Assembly (NCBI RefSeq): GCF_014656455.1
Contig: NZ_BNCL01000006.1
Coordinates: forward strand, 66,780 to 130,779
Reading direction: 5' to 3'
Length of the DNA: 64,000 nucleotides
Source of the DNA: Paracoccus aerius
Lineage (GTDB): Bacteria > Pseudomonadota > Alphaproteobacteria > Rhodobacterales > Rhodobacteraceae
Positions 24,774 to 34,646 of this stretch are shown piece after piece (position 1 is the first letter of the stretch; each line of letters begins with the position of its first letter). Both the position numbers and the translations under genes were made by a program. The notes under the pieces are model-generated. The model was not told where the DNA came from. It searched no databases and saw only the letters and a list, made by a program, of their open reading frames with translations.

Positions 24774-25636
24774 TGCCGTCGCTTCCCGACATGACCACCC
24801 CGAACCTGACCGCGCTTGCCGGTCAGGCCCTGGCCGACAGCGGCCATGTGGCGGTGCCTGCCCCCGATGCCGGGCAGCCCGAATTCGTGGAATTCCTGCA
24901 GCGGATGGGCGACAATGCGTTAATCCTGGGCCATCGCGTGTCGGAATGGTGCGGCCACGCCCCGGCGCTCGAGGAAGACATCGCGCTTGCCAACCAGGCG
25001 CTTGACCTGATCGGCCAGTGTCAATTGTGGCTGGGCCTTGCCGCCGAGGTCGAGGGCAAGGGCCGCGACGCAGACGCATTGGCCTATCTGCGCGACGCGG
25101 GCGCCTTCCGCAACCTGCTGCTGGTCGAGCTGCCCAACGGCGATTTCGGTGTCACGCTGATGCGTCAGTTCCTGTTCGACGCCTTCCATATCGAACTGCT
25201 GCGGGCGCTGAAGGCTTCGGCCGACAGCCGTGTGGCCGACATCGCCGCCAAGGCGGAAAAAGAGGTCGCCTATCACCTGGAACGGTCCGCCGACCTGGTG
25301 ATCCGGCTTGGCGACGGGAGCGAGGAAAGCCGCGCCCGGATGCAGGCCGCGCTGACGAAGCTGTGGTCCTATACGGGCGAGATGTTCGTGGACGACGCCG
25401 TTGATGGGGCCATGTCCGACGCGGGCATCGCGCCGTTGCCGTCGTCGCTGAAACCCGCCTGGGACAGGACCGTCGCGGCGGTCCTGGACGAGGCCACGCT
25501 GGCCGCGCCGGCCGAGGCCTGGCAGCACGGGGTCAAGACGCCGGGCGGCAAGAAGGGCGTCCACACGGAACATCTGGGCTATATCCTGGCCGAGATGCAG
25601 TTCCTGCAGCGCGCCTATCCCGGCGCCAGGTGGTGA
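24773..25636 (+). CDS. paaC: Phenylacetyl-CoA epoxidase subunit PaaC
   Basis: The 287-residue ferritin-like structural subunit that pairs with PaaA. Family segments are EFVEFLQRMGDNALILGHRVSE, ALDLIGQCQLWLGLA and LMRQFLFDAFHIELL. Di-iron ligands are partly lost, as usual for this non-catalytic partner. The ATG at 24773 overlaps paaB; a second ATG at 24791 is possible. The gene ends four bases before paaD. Confidence 0.94.
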   Translation: MPSLPDMTTPNLTALAGQALADSGHVAVPAPDAGQPEFVEFLQRMGDNALILGHRVSEWCGHAPALEEDIALANQALDLIGQCQLWLGLAAEVEGKGRDADALAYLRDAGAFRNLLLVELPNGDFGVTLMRQFLFDAFHIELLRALKASADSRVADIAAKAEKEVAYHLERSADLVIRLGDGSEESRARMQAALTKLWSYTGEMFVDDAVDGAMSDAGIAPLPSSLKPAWDRTVAAVLDEATLAAPAEAWQHGVKTPGGKKGVHTEHLGYILAEMQFLQRAYPGARW

Positions 25637-25640
25637 TGCC

Positions 25641-26162
25641 ATGTCCGTCACCACGCTGCCCCATACCGACCAGATCTGGGAATGGCTGTCGCAGGTGCCG
25701 GACCCGGAAATCCCCGTCATCAGCCTGACCGACCTGGGCATCATCCGCGACGTGCAGTGGCAGGGCGACACCCTGGTGGTCACGGTCACGCCGACTTATT
25801 CCGGCTGCCCCGCGACAGGCGTCATCAACCTGGACATAGAGACCGCCTTGCGCAGCCACGGCATCGAGAAGCTGGACCTGAAGCGCCAGCTTGCCCCCGC
25901 CTGGACAACCGACTGGATCACCGCCGAGGGCCGCGAGAAGCTGCGCGCCTATGGCATCGCGCCCCCGGTCGATGGGACGGCGGCGGATGGCGTGCTGGCG
26001 GGCCGGGTGTCGCGGCTGATGGGCAACAACCTGACCATCCAGTGCCCGCATTGCGGATCGACACACACGCAGAAGGTCAGCCAGTTCGGCTCGACCCCCT
26101 GCAAGGCCAGCTATCGCTGCACCGATTGCCTGGAACCCTTCGACTATTTCAAGTGCATCTGA
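25641..26162 (+). CDS. paaD: Phenylacetyl-CoA epoxidase maturation/assembly protein PaaD
   Basis: The 173-residue MIP18/DUF59-type protein has VPDPEIPVISLTDLGIIRDV, then TPTYSGCPATGVI. A C-terminal zinc-ribbon-like pair of motifs follows (CPHCGS and CTDCLEPFDYFKC). It is thought to help insert or assemble the metal centres of the epoxidase rather than catalyse. It lies tightly within the paa operon. Confidence 0.93.
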   Translation: MSVTTLPHTDQIWEWLSQVPDPEIPVISLTDLGIIRDVQWQGDTLVVTVTPTYSGCPATGVINLDIETALRSHGIEKLDLKRQLAPAWTTDWITAEGREKLRAYGIAPPVDGTAADGVLAGRVSRLMGNNLTIQCPHCGSTHTQKVSQFGSTPCKASYRCTDCLEPFDYFKCI

Positions 26163-26201
26163 CTGCACGTCCCCCCTAGACGCCCAAGGAAAGACACCCC
26201 G

Positions 26202-27275
26202 ATGGCACGCTTTCTGCCCCTGAAGGTCACCGATGTGCGCCGCGAAACCCGCGATGCGGTGGTGCTGACGCTGGCCCCGCGCGACGAGGATCGCGCCCTG
26301 TTCGACTTCACGCAAGGGCAATACCTGACCTTCCGCCGCAGCTTCGATGGCGAGGAATTGCGCCGGTCCTATTCCATCTGCGCGGGCGTCGATGACGGCT
26401 GCCTGCAGGTGGGCATCAAGCGTGTCGATGGGGGGGCCTTTTCCACCTGGGCGAACGAGAACCTGGCGCCGGGCGATATGATCGAGGCGATGCCGCCGAT
26501 GGGCAAGTTTTCCCTGCCCTTGGACCCGAACGCCGCCCGCCATTACGTCGGTTTCGCCGCCGGATCGGGGATCACGCCGGTCCTGTCCATCGTCAAGACG
26601 GTGCTGCGGCGGGAACCGAAATCGCGCTTCACGCTGGTCTATGCCAACCGACAGATCAGCAGCATCATGTTCCGCGAGGAGCTTGAGGATCTGAAGAACC
26701 TCTATCTCGGCCGCTTCTCGGTCCTCCATGTGCTGGAAAGCGAGGCGCAGGAGATCGACCTCTTCACCGGCCGCATCGACGCCGCCAAGATGACGGCGCT
26801 GTTCGACCGCTGGATTGACCCGAAATCGGTGGACGCCGCCTTCATCTGTGGGCCGGAACCGATGATGCTGACCGTGGCGCAGTCCCTGCGCGACCATGGG
26901 CTGCGCGACGACCAAATCCGGTTCGAACTGTTCGCATCAGGCCAGCCGGGCCGCGCCAAGGCCCGCCCGGTGTCGAAGGCCACCGAAGCGGGCGAGGGAA
27001 CGCAGGCCACCGTCACGCTGGATGGCGCCACCCGCAGCTTTTCCATGCCGCGCGAAGGCCAGACGATCCTGGACGCCGCCATCGCCAGCAACATGGACGC
27101 GCCCTATTCCTGCAAGGCGGGCGTCTGTTCCACCTGCCGCTGCAAGGTGCTGGAAGGCGAGGTCGAGATGGCCGTGAACCACGCGCTTGAAGACTACGAG
27201 GTGCGGGCCGGTTACGTCCTGTCCTGCCAGTCCTATCCGCTGACCGACCGCGTCGTCGTGACCTATGACGAATGA
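26202..27275 (+). CDS. paaE: Phenylacetyl-CoA epoxidase reductase subunit PaaE
   Basis: The 357-residue class IA-like reductase has an FAD domain (ELRRSYSICAG), an NAD(P) domain (FAAGSGITPVLSIVK, FICGPEPMM) and a C-terminal plant-type [2Fe-2S] ferredoxin domain (YSCKAGVCSTCRCKVLEG and a later Cys in YVLSCQSYP). It passes NADPH electrons to PaaA. AAGGAAAG lies upstream of the ATG. The gene ends 7 bases before the extra di-iron protein gene. Confidence 0.95.
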   Translation: MARFLPLKVTDVRRETRDAVVLTLAPRDEDRALFDFTQGQYLTFRRSFDGEELRRSYSICAGVDDGCLQVGIKRVDGGAFSTWANENLAPGDMIEAMPPMGKFSLPLDPNAARHYVGFAAGSGITPVLSIVKTVLRREPKSRFTLVYANRQISSIMFREELEDLKNLYLGRFSVLHVLESEAQEIDLFTGRIDAAKMTALFDRWIDPKSVDAAFICGPEPMMLTVAQSLRDHGLRDDQIRFELFASGQPGRAKARPVSKATEAGEGTQATVTLDGATRSFSMPREGQTILDAAIASNMDAPYSCKAGVCSTCRCKVLEGEVEMAVNHALEDYEVRAGYVLSCQSYPLTDRVVVTYDE

Positions 27276-27282
27276 GGGCGCC

Positions 27283-28032
27283 ATGTCCGACACCATGAAT
27301 ATCGAGGACTATCTGGCCCAGGGCGGTGTCCTGACCGCGCTCGGCAATGTCCCCGCCCGCTATCGCGGCGAGTTGATGCGGCTGATGTCGTCCTTCGTGG
27401 ACAGCGAACTGGCGGCATCCGCCGGGTTTGCCTCGTCCATCAACTTTGCGCCGGGCATCAAGGAACGGATCGCGGCCAGCCGGATCACGCTGGAAAAGGC
27501 CGATCATGCCGAACGCGTGCTGGCGGTGATGGGCGATTTCGGCACCGACACGCGCCGCTATCAAAGCCAGCACGACTGGGCCGCCCGCGTGGAACGCGAC
27601 ACCGACCTGGGCGCGACCCGCCGCGAAGGCGACATGCGGCTGTCGGTGTTTCATTATCCGATCAACGGCTGGACCGACGCGGTGGTGATGAAAGTGCTGC
27701 AGGGCCTCGCCACCGGCGTGCAGATGGATGAACTGGCCCGCGTCTCCTACACCCCTCTGGCCGAGGTTTTCCGCGAAATCGCCCCGCGAGAGGCCCGCCA
27801 TGCCGAACTGGGCCTGGAAGGTCTGGGCCGGATCGTCGGGAACGGCGGTCAGTCCGAAGTGCAGGCAAGCCTTGCCTATTGGCGTCCGCGCGTGGCGGCG
27901 GGCTTCGGCGTTGCCAACTCGGCCCGCTACGACACGCAGGCGCGGTTCGGCATCCGCCATACCCCGAACGAAACGCTGCTGGCCCGCTGGGAAAAGCTGG
28001 TCGGCGAACATTTGGGCGCTTTGGGTCTGTGA
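27283..28032 (+). CDS. Extra ferritin-like PaaA/PaaC-family protein in the paa operon
   Basis: The 249-residue protein belongs to the phenylacetic acid catabolic (PaaA/PaaC) ferritin-like family but is not the canonical PaaA or PaaC, both of which are already present. Only part of the di-iron set is visible: E42 in FVDSELAAS and the ExxH motif REARHAELG. At the first ExxH position the sequence reads KADH (residues 72-75), so lysine replaces the expected glutamate. GAGGG before the ATG at 27283 sets the start. Its position between paaE and paaZ suggests an accessory or substitute subunit of the epoxidase. The function is unproven. Confidence 0.85.
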   Translation: MSDTMNIEDYLAQGGVLTALGNVPARYRGELMRLMSSFVDSELAASAGFASSINFAPGIKERIAASRITLEKADHAERVLAVMGDFGTDTRRYQSQHDWAARVERDTDLGATRREGDMRLSVFHYPINGWTDAVVMKVLQGLATGVQMDELARVSYTPLAEVFREIAPREARHAELGLEGLGRIVGNGGQSEVQASLAYWRPRVAAGFGVANSARYDTQARFGIRHTPNETLLARWEKLVGEHLGALGL

Positions 28033-28064
28033 ACCCTCGCCCCGTTGACGAAAAAGGAACTGCC

Positions 28065-30128
28065 ATGACCATGACGCTTCGCGCCCCGCGCCGCTTGGAA
28101 AGCTTTGTCTGCGGGGAATGGGTGCCCGGTGCGAAGGAAGGGCAGACCCTTTTGGACGCCGCCACCGGCGCGCCGGTGGCGACGATCGATTCCACCGGCA
28201 TCGACTTCGCCGCGGCGCTTGACCATGGCCGCACCAAGGCGGGGCCAAGGCTGCGGGCCATGACCTTTCATGAACGCGCGGGAATGCTGAAGGCGCTTGG
28301 CCTGGCGCTGATGGCGCAGAAGGAAGACTTCTACGCCGAAAGCCTGCATACCGGCGCGACCCGTTCCGATGGGTGGGTCGATATCGAGGGGGGCATCGGC
28401 ACCATGCTGACCTTCGCCTCGAAGGGCCGGCGCGAGTTGCCAAACACCCGCGTCCTGACCGACGGCGACGTGGAGCCGCTGTCGAAAGACAACAGCTTCA
28501 GCGCCCAGCATATCCTGACCCCGCTGCATGGCGTGGCGATCCATATCAACGCCTTCAACTTCCCCGTCTGGGGGATGCTGGAAAAGATCGCGCCCACGCT
28601 GCTGGCGGGCGTGCCCTGCCTGGTCAAGCCCGCCAGCCAGACCGCCTATCTGACCGAGCTGGTGGTGCGACGCATCATCGACACCGGCATCCTGCCCGAA
28701 GGCGCGCTGCAACTGGTCTGCGGATCGGTGGGCGACCTGCTGGACCATGTGACCGAACAGGACGCCGTGACCTTCACCGGCTCGGCCCATACGGGGCGAA
28801 AGCTGAGAACGCATCCCGCGATCGTCAACCATTCCGTCCGCTTCACGATGGAGGCCGACAGCCTGAACGCCACCATCCTGGGTCCTGATGCCGTGGCGGG
28901 CACGCCCGAGTTCGACCTGTTCGTGCGCGAGGTCGCGCGCGAGATGACCTCGAAGGCGGGCCAGAAATGTACCGCTATCCGCCGCGTCATCGCCCCGCGC
29001 GGGCAGGTTGACGCACTGATCGCCGCCCTGCGCGACCGCCTGGACAAGACTGCCCTTGGCCTGCCCGGCGAGGAAGGCACGCGCATGGGCCCGCTTGCCA
29101 GCCTGGGCCAGCGGGACGAGGTTCGGGCGCGCATCCGCGAATTGCAGGCGGTGGCGGAAATCGTGGCGGGCAACCCCGACGACGTGCGCATTGGGTCCGG
29201 CGACGCCAAAAAGGGCGCCTTCCTGAACCCGGTCCTGCTTTACGCGGACAAGCCCTTCGAGGCCGCCCCGGTCCACGATTGCGAAGCCTTCGGGCCGGTC
29301 TCCACCGTCATGGCCTATGACGATCTTGACGAAGCGGTGGCGCTTGCCGCACGCGGACGTGGGTCGCTGGTCTCGTCCATCTTCACGGACGACAAGGATG
29401 TGGCCGAACGCGTGGTCTTGGGCGTGGCGCCCTTCCATGGGCGGGTGCTGATCGGCAACCGCGCCTCGGCCAAGTCGTCCACCGGGCATGGCTCGCCCTT
29501 GGCGCCGCTGGTCCATGGCGGCCCCGGCCGCGCCGGCGGGGGCGAGGAGATGGGCGGCATCCGGGGCGTCAAGCATTTCATGCAGCGCACCGCCGTCCAG
29601 GGCACGCCCCGCCTGCTGTCGGCGGTCACGGGCCGCTGGATCGAGGGCGCGGAGACGCAGCAAGGCATCCATCCCTTCCGCAAGTCCCTGGCGGACCTGC
29701 ACATCGGCGACCAGTTGGTCACGGCGGCGCGCCAGGTGACGCAGGAGGATGTCGAGCATTTCGCGCATTTCACCGGCGACACCTTCTACGCCCATATGGA
29801 CAGCGACGCCGCCAAGGCCAACCCCTTCTTCGACGACCGCGTGGCGCATGGCTATCTGATCGCCAGCTTCGCGGCGGGCCTGTTCGTCGAACCCAATCCC
29901 GGCCCGGTGCTGGCGAACTATGGCGTCGATAACCTGCGCTTCCTGACCCCCGTCTATTTCGGCGACAGCCTGCAGGTCCGCCTGACCTGCAAGGAGATCA
30001 ATCCCCGCGAAAATGCTGGCCACGGAGAAGTCCGCTGGGACTGCCAGGTCACGAACCAGAACGGCGCCGTGGTCGCGCAATATGACGTGCTGACGATGGT
30101 GGCCAAGCAATGGCCCCCGGTGGCATGA
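28065..30128 (+). CDS. paaZ: Bifunctional oxepin-CoA hydrolase / 3-oxo-5,6-dehydrosuberyl-CoA semialdehyde dehydrogenase
   Basis: The 687-residue protein is close to the Escherichia coli size (681). The aldehyde dehydrogenase domain (about 1-530) has [28 protein letters not shown] and the catalytic cysteine in [12 protein letters not shown]. The C-terminal MaoC-type hydratase (about 545-687) has [11 protein letters not shown] and [17 protein letters not shown]. Ring opening of oxepin-CoA and oxidation of the aldehyde formed are channelled within one protein. AAAAAGGAAC is the ribosome site; the stop overlaps the paaY start (ATGATG). Confidence 0.95.
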   Translation: MTMTLRAPRRLESFVCGEWVPGAKEGQTLLDAATGAPVATIDSTGIDFAAALDHGRTKAGPRLRAMTFHERAGMLKALGLALMAQKEDFYAESLHTGATRSDGWVDIEGGIGTMLTFASKGRRELPNTRVLTDGDVEPLSKDNSFSAQHILTPLHGVAIHINAFNFPVWGMLEKIAPTLLAGVPCLVKPASQTAYLTELVVRRIIDTGILPEGALQLVCGSVGDLLDHVTEQDAVTFTGSAHTGRKLRTHPAIVNHSVRFTMEADSLNATILGPDAVAGTPEFDLFVREVAREMTSKAGQKCTAIRRVIAPRGQVDALIAALRDRLDKTALGLPGEEGTRMGPLASLGQRDEVRARIRELQAVAEIVAGNPDDVRIGSGDAKKGAFLNPVLLYADKPFEAAPVHDCEAFGPVSTVMAYDDLDEAVALAARGRGSLVSSIFTDDKDVAERVVLGVAPFHGRVLIGNRASAKSSTGHGSPLAPLVHGGPGRAGGGEEMGGIRGVKHFMQRTAVQGTPRLLSAVTGRWIEGAETQQGIHPFRKSLADLHIGDQLVTAARQVTQEDVEHFAHFTGDTFYAHMDSDAAKANPFFDDRVAHGYLIASFAAGLFVEPNPGPVLANYGVDNLRFLTPVYFGDSLQVRLTCKEINPRENAGHGEVRWDCQVTNQNGAVVAQYDVLTMVAKQWPPVA

Positions 30129-30742
30129 TGGCGAAGGTCTTTTCCTGGGACGGGATCGTGCCGGTCATCGACCCCGCGGCTTTCGTCCACCCCGAGGCGG
30201 TGGTGATCGGCGACGTGATCGTGGGCCCCGGCGTCTATGTCGGCCCCTGCGCCGTCCTGCGCGGCGATTTCGGCCGGATCGTGCTGCACGAAGGCTCGAA
30301 CGTGCAGGAAACCTGCGTGATCCACTCCTTTCCCGGCAAGGATGTCGTGGTCGAGGAATCGGGCCATATCGGCCACGGCGCCGTCCTGCACGGCTGCCAT
30401 ATCGGCCGGAATGCCATGGTCGGCATGAACGCCGTGGTCATGGACGAGGCGGTCGTGGGCGAGAACACGATCATCGCCGCCATGGCCTTCGTGAAGGCCG
30501 GGGCGCAGATCCCGCCGAATTCGCTGGCGGTCGGGTCGCCCGCGAAGGTGGTGCGTGAACTGTCGGCCGAGGAGATCGCCTGGAAGCGGCAGGGCACCGG
30601 CGTCTATCAGCAGCTTGCGGTCGAGGCGCGCGAGAAGCTGGCCCCGGCGGTCGCGCTGTCCGAGGTGGAGCCGGACCGGCGCCGCGCCGAGGCGCCGAAG
30701 TACGATCCGCTGGTCATGGCCCGGAAAAGGTTCGAGAAGTAG
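30125..30742 (+). CDS. paaY: Phenylacetate degradation protein PaaY (hexapeptide-repeat thioesterase)
   Basis: The 205-residue left-handed beta-helix protein of the gamma-carbonic-anhydrase family has hexapeptides [20 protein letters not shown] and metal histidines in VIHSFPG and [12 protein letters not shown]. PaaY acts as a thioesterase on inhibitory ring-hydroxylated CoA by-products. The start at 30125 overlaps the paaZ stop by four bases; ATG at 30128 is also possible. It is last in the paaJ-led operon. Confidence 0.9.
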   Translation: MMAKVFSWDGIVPVIDPAAFVHPEAVVIGDVIVGPGVYVGPCAVLRGDFGRIVLHEGSNVQETCVIHSFPGKDVVVEESGHIGHGAVLHGCHIGRNAMVGMNAVVMDEAVVGENTIIAAMAFVKAGAQIPPNSLAVGSPAKVVRELSAEEIAWKRQGTGVYQQLAVEAREKLAPAVALSEVEPDRRRAEAPKYDPLVMARKRFEK

Positions 30743-30849
30743 CCGCGGTCCTGCACCTGTCGGCGCCTTGTCGCCACGTGCGGTTTTTCATGGTGCGGAA
30801 ACAGCCGGTTGCGCCTTATATCCTCATCGAGTCTGTCAGGAGCGTGGAC

Positions 30850-31263
30850 ATGAAGCTTGCATCGACATTGACCGCGGCCGGGTTGATCTTCGCCACCCTT
30901 GCCGGCGCGCCGGCAGTTGCGGATCCGGGACATGGCAAGGGCCACGGCAAGGCTCATGCCCGTCACGCCGAACGGCACGAACACCGCGACCGCTATGACG
31001 CCCACTGCCCTCCCGGCCTTGCCAAGAAGGGGCCGCGCTGCATTCCGCCCGGCCATGCCAGGAAACACGATCATCACCGCCACCATGTGGGCGAGGTGCT
31101 GCGGCGTGGCGACTATGCCATCATCCGCGACCCCCGGCGCTACGACCTCGAAGACCGGCGCGGGTGGGATTATTACCGCGACGACAACAGCATCTATCGC
31201 GTGGACAGCAACACGCAGAAGATCTTGGCGGTCATCAACCTGATCAACGCGTTCTCGAACTGA
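30850..31263 (+). CDS. Secreted His-rich RcnB-like protein
   Basis: The 137-residue protein has a signal peptide (MKLASTLTAAGLIFATLAGAPAVA). A His/Lys/Arg-rich stretch (GHGKGHGKAHARHAERHEH) follows, then HCPPGLAKKGPRCIPPGHARK, a motif common to small periplasmic proteins annotated as RcnB-like. The C-terminus WDYYRDDNSIYRVDSNTQKILAVINLI matches that family. RcnB relates to nickel/cobalt homeostasis; metal binding is plausible through the His run. It stands between paaY and paaR and is convergent to paaR, with no obvious link to phenylacetate. Confidence 0.7.
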   Translation: MKLASTLTAAGLIFATLAGAPAVADPGHGKGHGKAHARHAERHEHRDRYDAHCPPGLAKKGPRCIPPGHARKHDHHRHHVGEVLRRGDYAIIRDPRRYDLEDRRGWDYYRDDNSIYRVDSNTQKILAVINLINAFSN

Positions 31264-31268
31264 TCGCG

Positions 31269-31287
31269 GGGGCCGCGCGCCGGCCCC
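31269..31287. terminator. Bidirectional hairpin between RcnB-like gene and paaR
   Basis: GGGGCCG (31269-31275) and CGGCCCC (31281-31287) form a 7-base stem with a 5-base loop in the 24-base gap between convergent genes. No T-run follows on either side. Confidence 0.5.
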
Positions 31288-31887
31288 TCATTTCACCGCC
31301 TTGATCCCCTCCAGGATCAGCGTCGTCGCCACGTCCGCATAATCCTCGCGGCTGATGCGGCCGCCGTCCTTGAACCACATGTAGACCCAGTTCATCATGC
31401 CGAACAGCGACATGGTGACGGGCATCAGCAGCGGGCGTTCGCGGTTGTTCAGGTCCGGGTTGATCTGGTCCAGTACGGCGGAAAACCGTTTCACGATGCC
31501 GCGCTCGACCTCCATGATCTGCGCCTTCTGGTCGTCGGTCAGCGCGGCGGTGGCGTTTAACTGCACCTTGTGCTGGTTGTCGGCCCCCCGATAGGTGTCC
31601 AGCACCGCGCCCACCAGGCTGCGCAGCCGCTGGTGCGGCGGCAGGGCCGGGTCGTCGGCAGCCTCGATAGCCCCCTGCAACTCCTCGAGATGCGTCATGA
31701 TGATCGCGAAGATCAGCGCGTCCTTGGACGGATAGTAATGATAAAGCAGCGCCTTGCTGACCTGGGCCTGCTGGGCGATCTGCGACATCGAGGCCTTTTC
31801 CATGCCCTGTTCGGCAAAGACAAGCGCCGCATGATCCAGGATGATGCGGCTCTTTTCCTCGAAATCCTGTGCGCGCGTTCGCGCCAT
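31288..31887 (-). CDS. paaR: TetR family regulator PaaR
   Basis: The 199-residue TetR protein has an N-terminal helix-turn-helix (SMSQIAQQAQVSKALLYHYYPSKDALI) and a helical ligand domain. The start at 31887 is set by AGGAAAG; upstream in-frame codons are ignored. It ends the minus-strand unit paaG-paaI-paaK-paaR, as expected for the proteobacterial phenylacetate TetR repressor. Its probable operator is the GACCnnnnGGTC palindrome seen at 22158 and 34592. The effector is probably phenylacetyl-CoA or a related CoA ester (inference). Confidence 0.85.
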   Translation of the reverse strand: MARTRAQDFEEKSRIILDHAALVFAEQGMEKASMSQIAQQAQVSKALLYHYYPSKDALIFAIIMTHLEELQGAIEAADDPALPPHQRLRSLVGAVLDTYRGADNQHKVQLNATAALTDDQKAQIMEVERGIVKRFSAVLDQINPDLNNRERPLLMPVTMSLFGMMNWVYMWFKDGGRISREDYADVATTLILEGIKAVK

Positions 31888-31963
31888 GGGGTCACTTTCC
31901 TGTTGGTCGTGTGCCGCTTTAACCGGGGGCCGCGGCAAAGTCACCACGGCCCCCGACGCGGAC

Positions 31964-33274
<1,311 letters not shown>

Positions 33275-33297
33275 GGGTCTCCTCCCTCTCGGTGCGG

Positions 33298-33741
33298 TCA
33301 GGCGGGCAGGTGCGTGCCCTTGATGGTGCGCGAATGGCCGCGGAACTCGGCCACGTGGTCGCCGTCCTGGTTGGTGATGCGGATGTCGTAGATGCCGGAC
33401 CGGCCCCGACGCGAGGTTTCCGTGGCGGTCGCCGTCAGCCGGTCCCCGATGCGGCCGGGGATCAGGTAGGTGATGGAACAATGCTGCGCCACGGCCATCT
33501 GGTTGTAGCTGTTGCAGGCGAAGGCAAAGGCGCTGTCGGCCAGCGTGAAGATATAGCCGCCATGCGCGTTTCCGTGGCCGTTCGACATGGTGTCCGTGAT
33601 GGTCATGGACAGCGTGGCCTGGCCGGGCGCGATGTAATCCAGGCTCATGCCAAGCCGCTGGCTGGCCGAATCGTCGTTCCACATGGCGCGGGCCGAGGCT
33701 TCGGCGATCTCCTGCGGGGTCATCTCGCTGACGGGTTTCAT
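33298..33741 (-). CDS. paaI: Hydroxyphenylacetyl-CoA thioesterase PaaI
   Basis: The 147-residue hot-dog-fold thioesterase has NGHGNAHGGYIFTLADSAFA with the catalytic Asp region, and YLIPGRIGDRLTA. It rescues CoA from ring-hydroxylated dead-end esters. Its ATG overlaps the paaG stop by four bases (33738-33741). Confidence 0.92.
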   Translation of the reverse strand: MKPVSEMTPQEIAEASARAMWNDDSASQRLGMSLDYIAPGQATLSMTITDTMSNGHGNAHGGYIFTLADSAFAFACNSYNQMAVAQHCSITYLIPGRIGDRLTATATETSRRGRSGIYDIRITNQDGDHVAEFRGHSRTIKGTHLPA

Positions 33742-34532
33742 TGGCCGCTGAACCGGGCCGGGCGCTTTTCCAGGAAGGCGGTGACGCCCTCGGCGTAATC
33801 GGCACTGCGGCCCGCCTGCTGCTGGCAGTCGCGTTCGGCGTCAAGCTGCTGGTCCAGGCTGTTGGTCGCGGCCTGCTGGATCAGCCGCTTGGTCAGGCCA
33901 AGGCCCAAGGTCGGGCCTGCGGCCAGAGACCGGGCCAGGGCTTCCGCCTCGGACATCAGGTCGGCATCCTCGACCGCCTTCCAGATCAAGCCCCAGTCGG
34001 CGGCCTTTTCGGCCATCAGCGGCTCGGCCGTCAGGGCAAGCGCCTTGGCGCGGGGTTCGCCCAGGATGCGGGCCAGATGCCAGGTGCCGCCCGCGTCGGG
34101 GATCAGGCCGATCTTGGCAAAGGCCTGGATGAATTTCGCCGATTTTGCGGCCAGCACGATGTCGCAGGCGAAGGCGATGTTGGCCCCCGCCCCCGCCGCC
34201 ACGCCGTTGACTGCGCAAACGACCGGCTTATCCAGCGACCGGATCAGCCGCAGCGTCGGGTTGTAAAAGGTGTCCAGCGTTTTCCCCAGATCCGGCGCGG
34301 GCCCGCCCTTGCGCGGATCGCGGTCGCCCAAGTCCTGCCCGGCGCAGAAGCCGCGCCCCGCGCCGGTCAGCAGCACCGCCCGCACCGCCGAATCGTCATG
34401 CGCCCGCTGGATGCCGTCCCGCAGCGCCAAGTGCATCTCTTCGTTGAAGGAATTGAGCTTCTCGGGACGGTTCAACGTCAGCGTCAGAACGCCGTCGGCC
34501 AAGGCCGACAGCACCGTCGGGGATGCGGTCAT
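33738..34532 (-). CDS. paaG: 1,2-epoxyphenylacetyl-CoA isomerase
   Basis: The 264-residue crotonase-fold isomerase has FCAGQDLGDRD, AVNGVAAGAGANIAFACD (oxyanion hole) and the catalytic acidic position in KIGLIPDAGGTWHL. It converts the ring epoxide into oxepin-CoA. The start at 34532 is chosen because GGGAGA lies upstream. It is the first gene of the minus-strand unit, facing paaN across a 114-base divergent promoter. Confidence 0.93.
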   Translation of the reverse strand: MTASPTVLSALADGVLTLTLNRPEKLNSFNEEMHLALRDGIQRAHDDSAVRAVLLTGAGRGFCAGQDLGDRDPRKGGPAPDLGKTLDTFYNPTLRLIRSLDKPVVCAVNGVAAGAGANIAFACDIVLAAKSAKFIQAFAKIGLIPDAGGTWHLARILGEPRAKALALTAEPLMAEKAADWGLIWKAVEDADLMSEAEALARSLAAGPTLGLGLTKRLIQQAATNSLDQQLDAERDCQQQAGRSADYAEGVTAFLEKRPARFSGQ

Positions 34533-34591
34533 GGTGTTTCTCCCTTCGTGCCGATTTCTCGGCCTCCTCGAAGAAATCTGTTGCATAAACC

Positions 34592-34603
34592 GACCGGCCG
34601 GTC
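34592..34603. promoter_or_regulatory. Perfect palindrome GACCGGCCGGTC between paaG and paaN
   Basis: A 12-base perfect palindrome in the divergent paaG/paaN intergenic region, with GACC/GGTC half-sites spaced exactly like the site at 22158-22169. It could control both operons at once. It is the best candidate PaaR operator in the window. Confidence 0.65.
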
Positions 34604-34646
34604 AATGATATTTGCAAGCCGGAGGAGGAAGCCGGCGGAGGAGCCC

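Noticed and set aside
27927..30110. Long minus-strand open frame (727 codons) opposite paaZ
   Set aside because: High-GC shadow frame; no family motifs, and the plus strand encodes an intact PaaZ.
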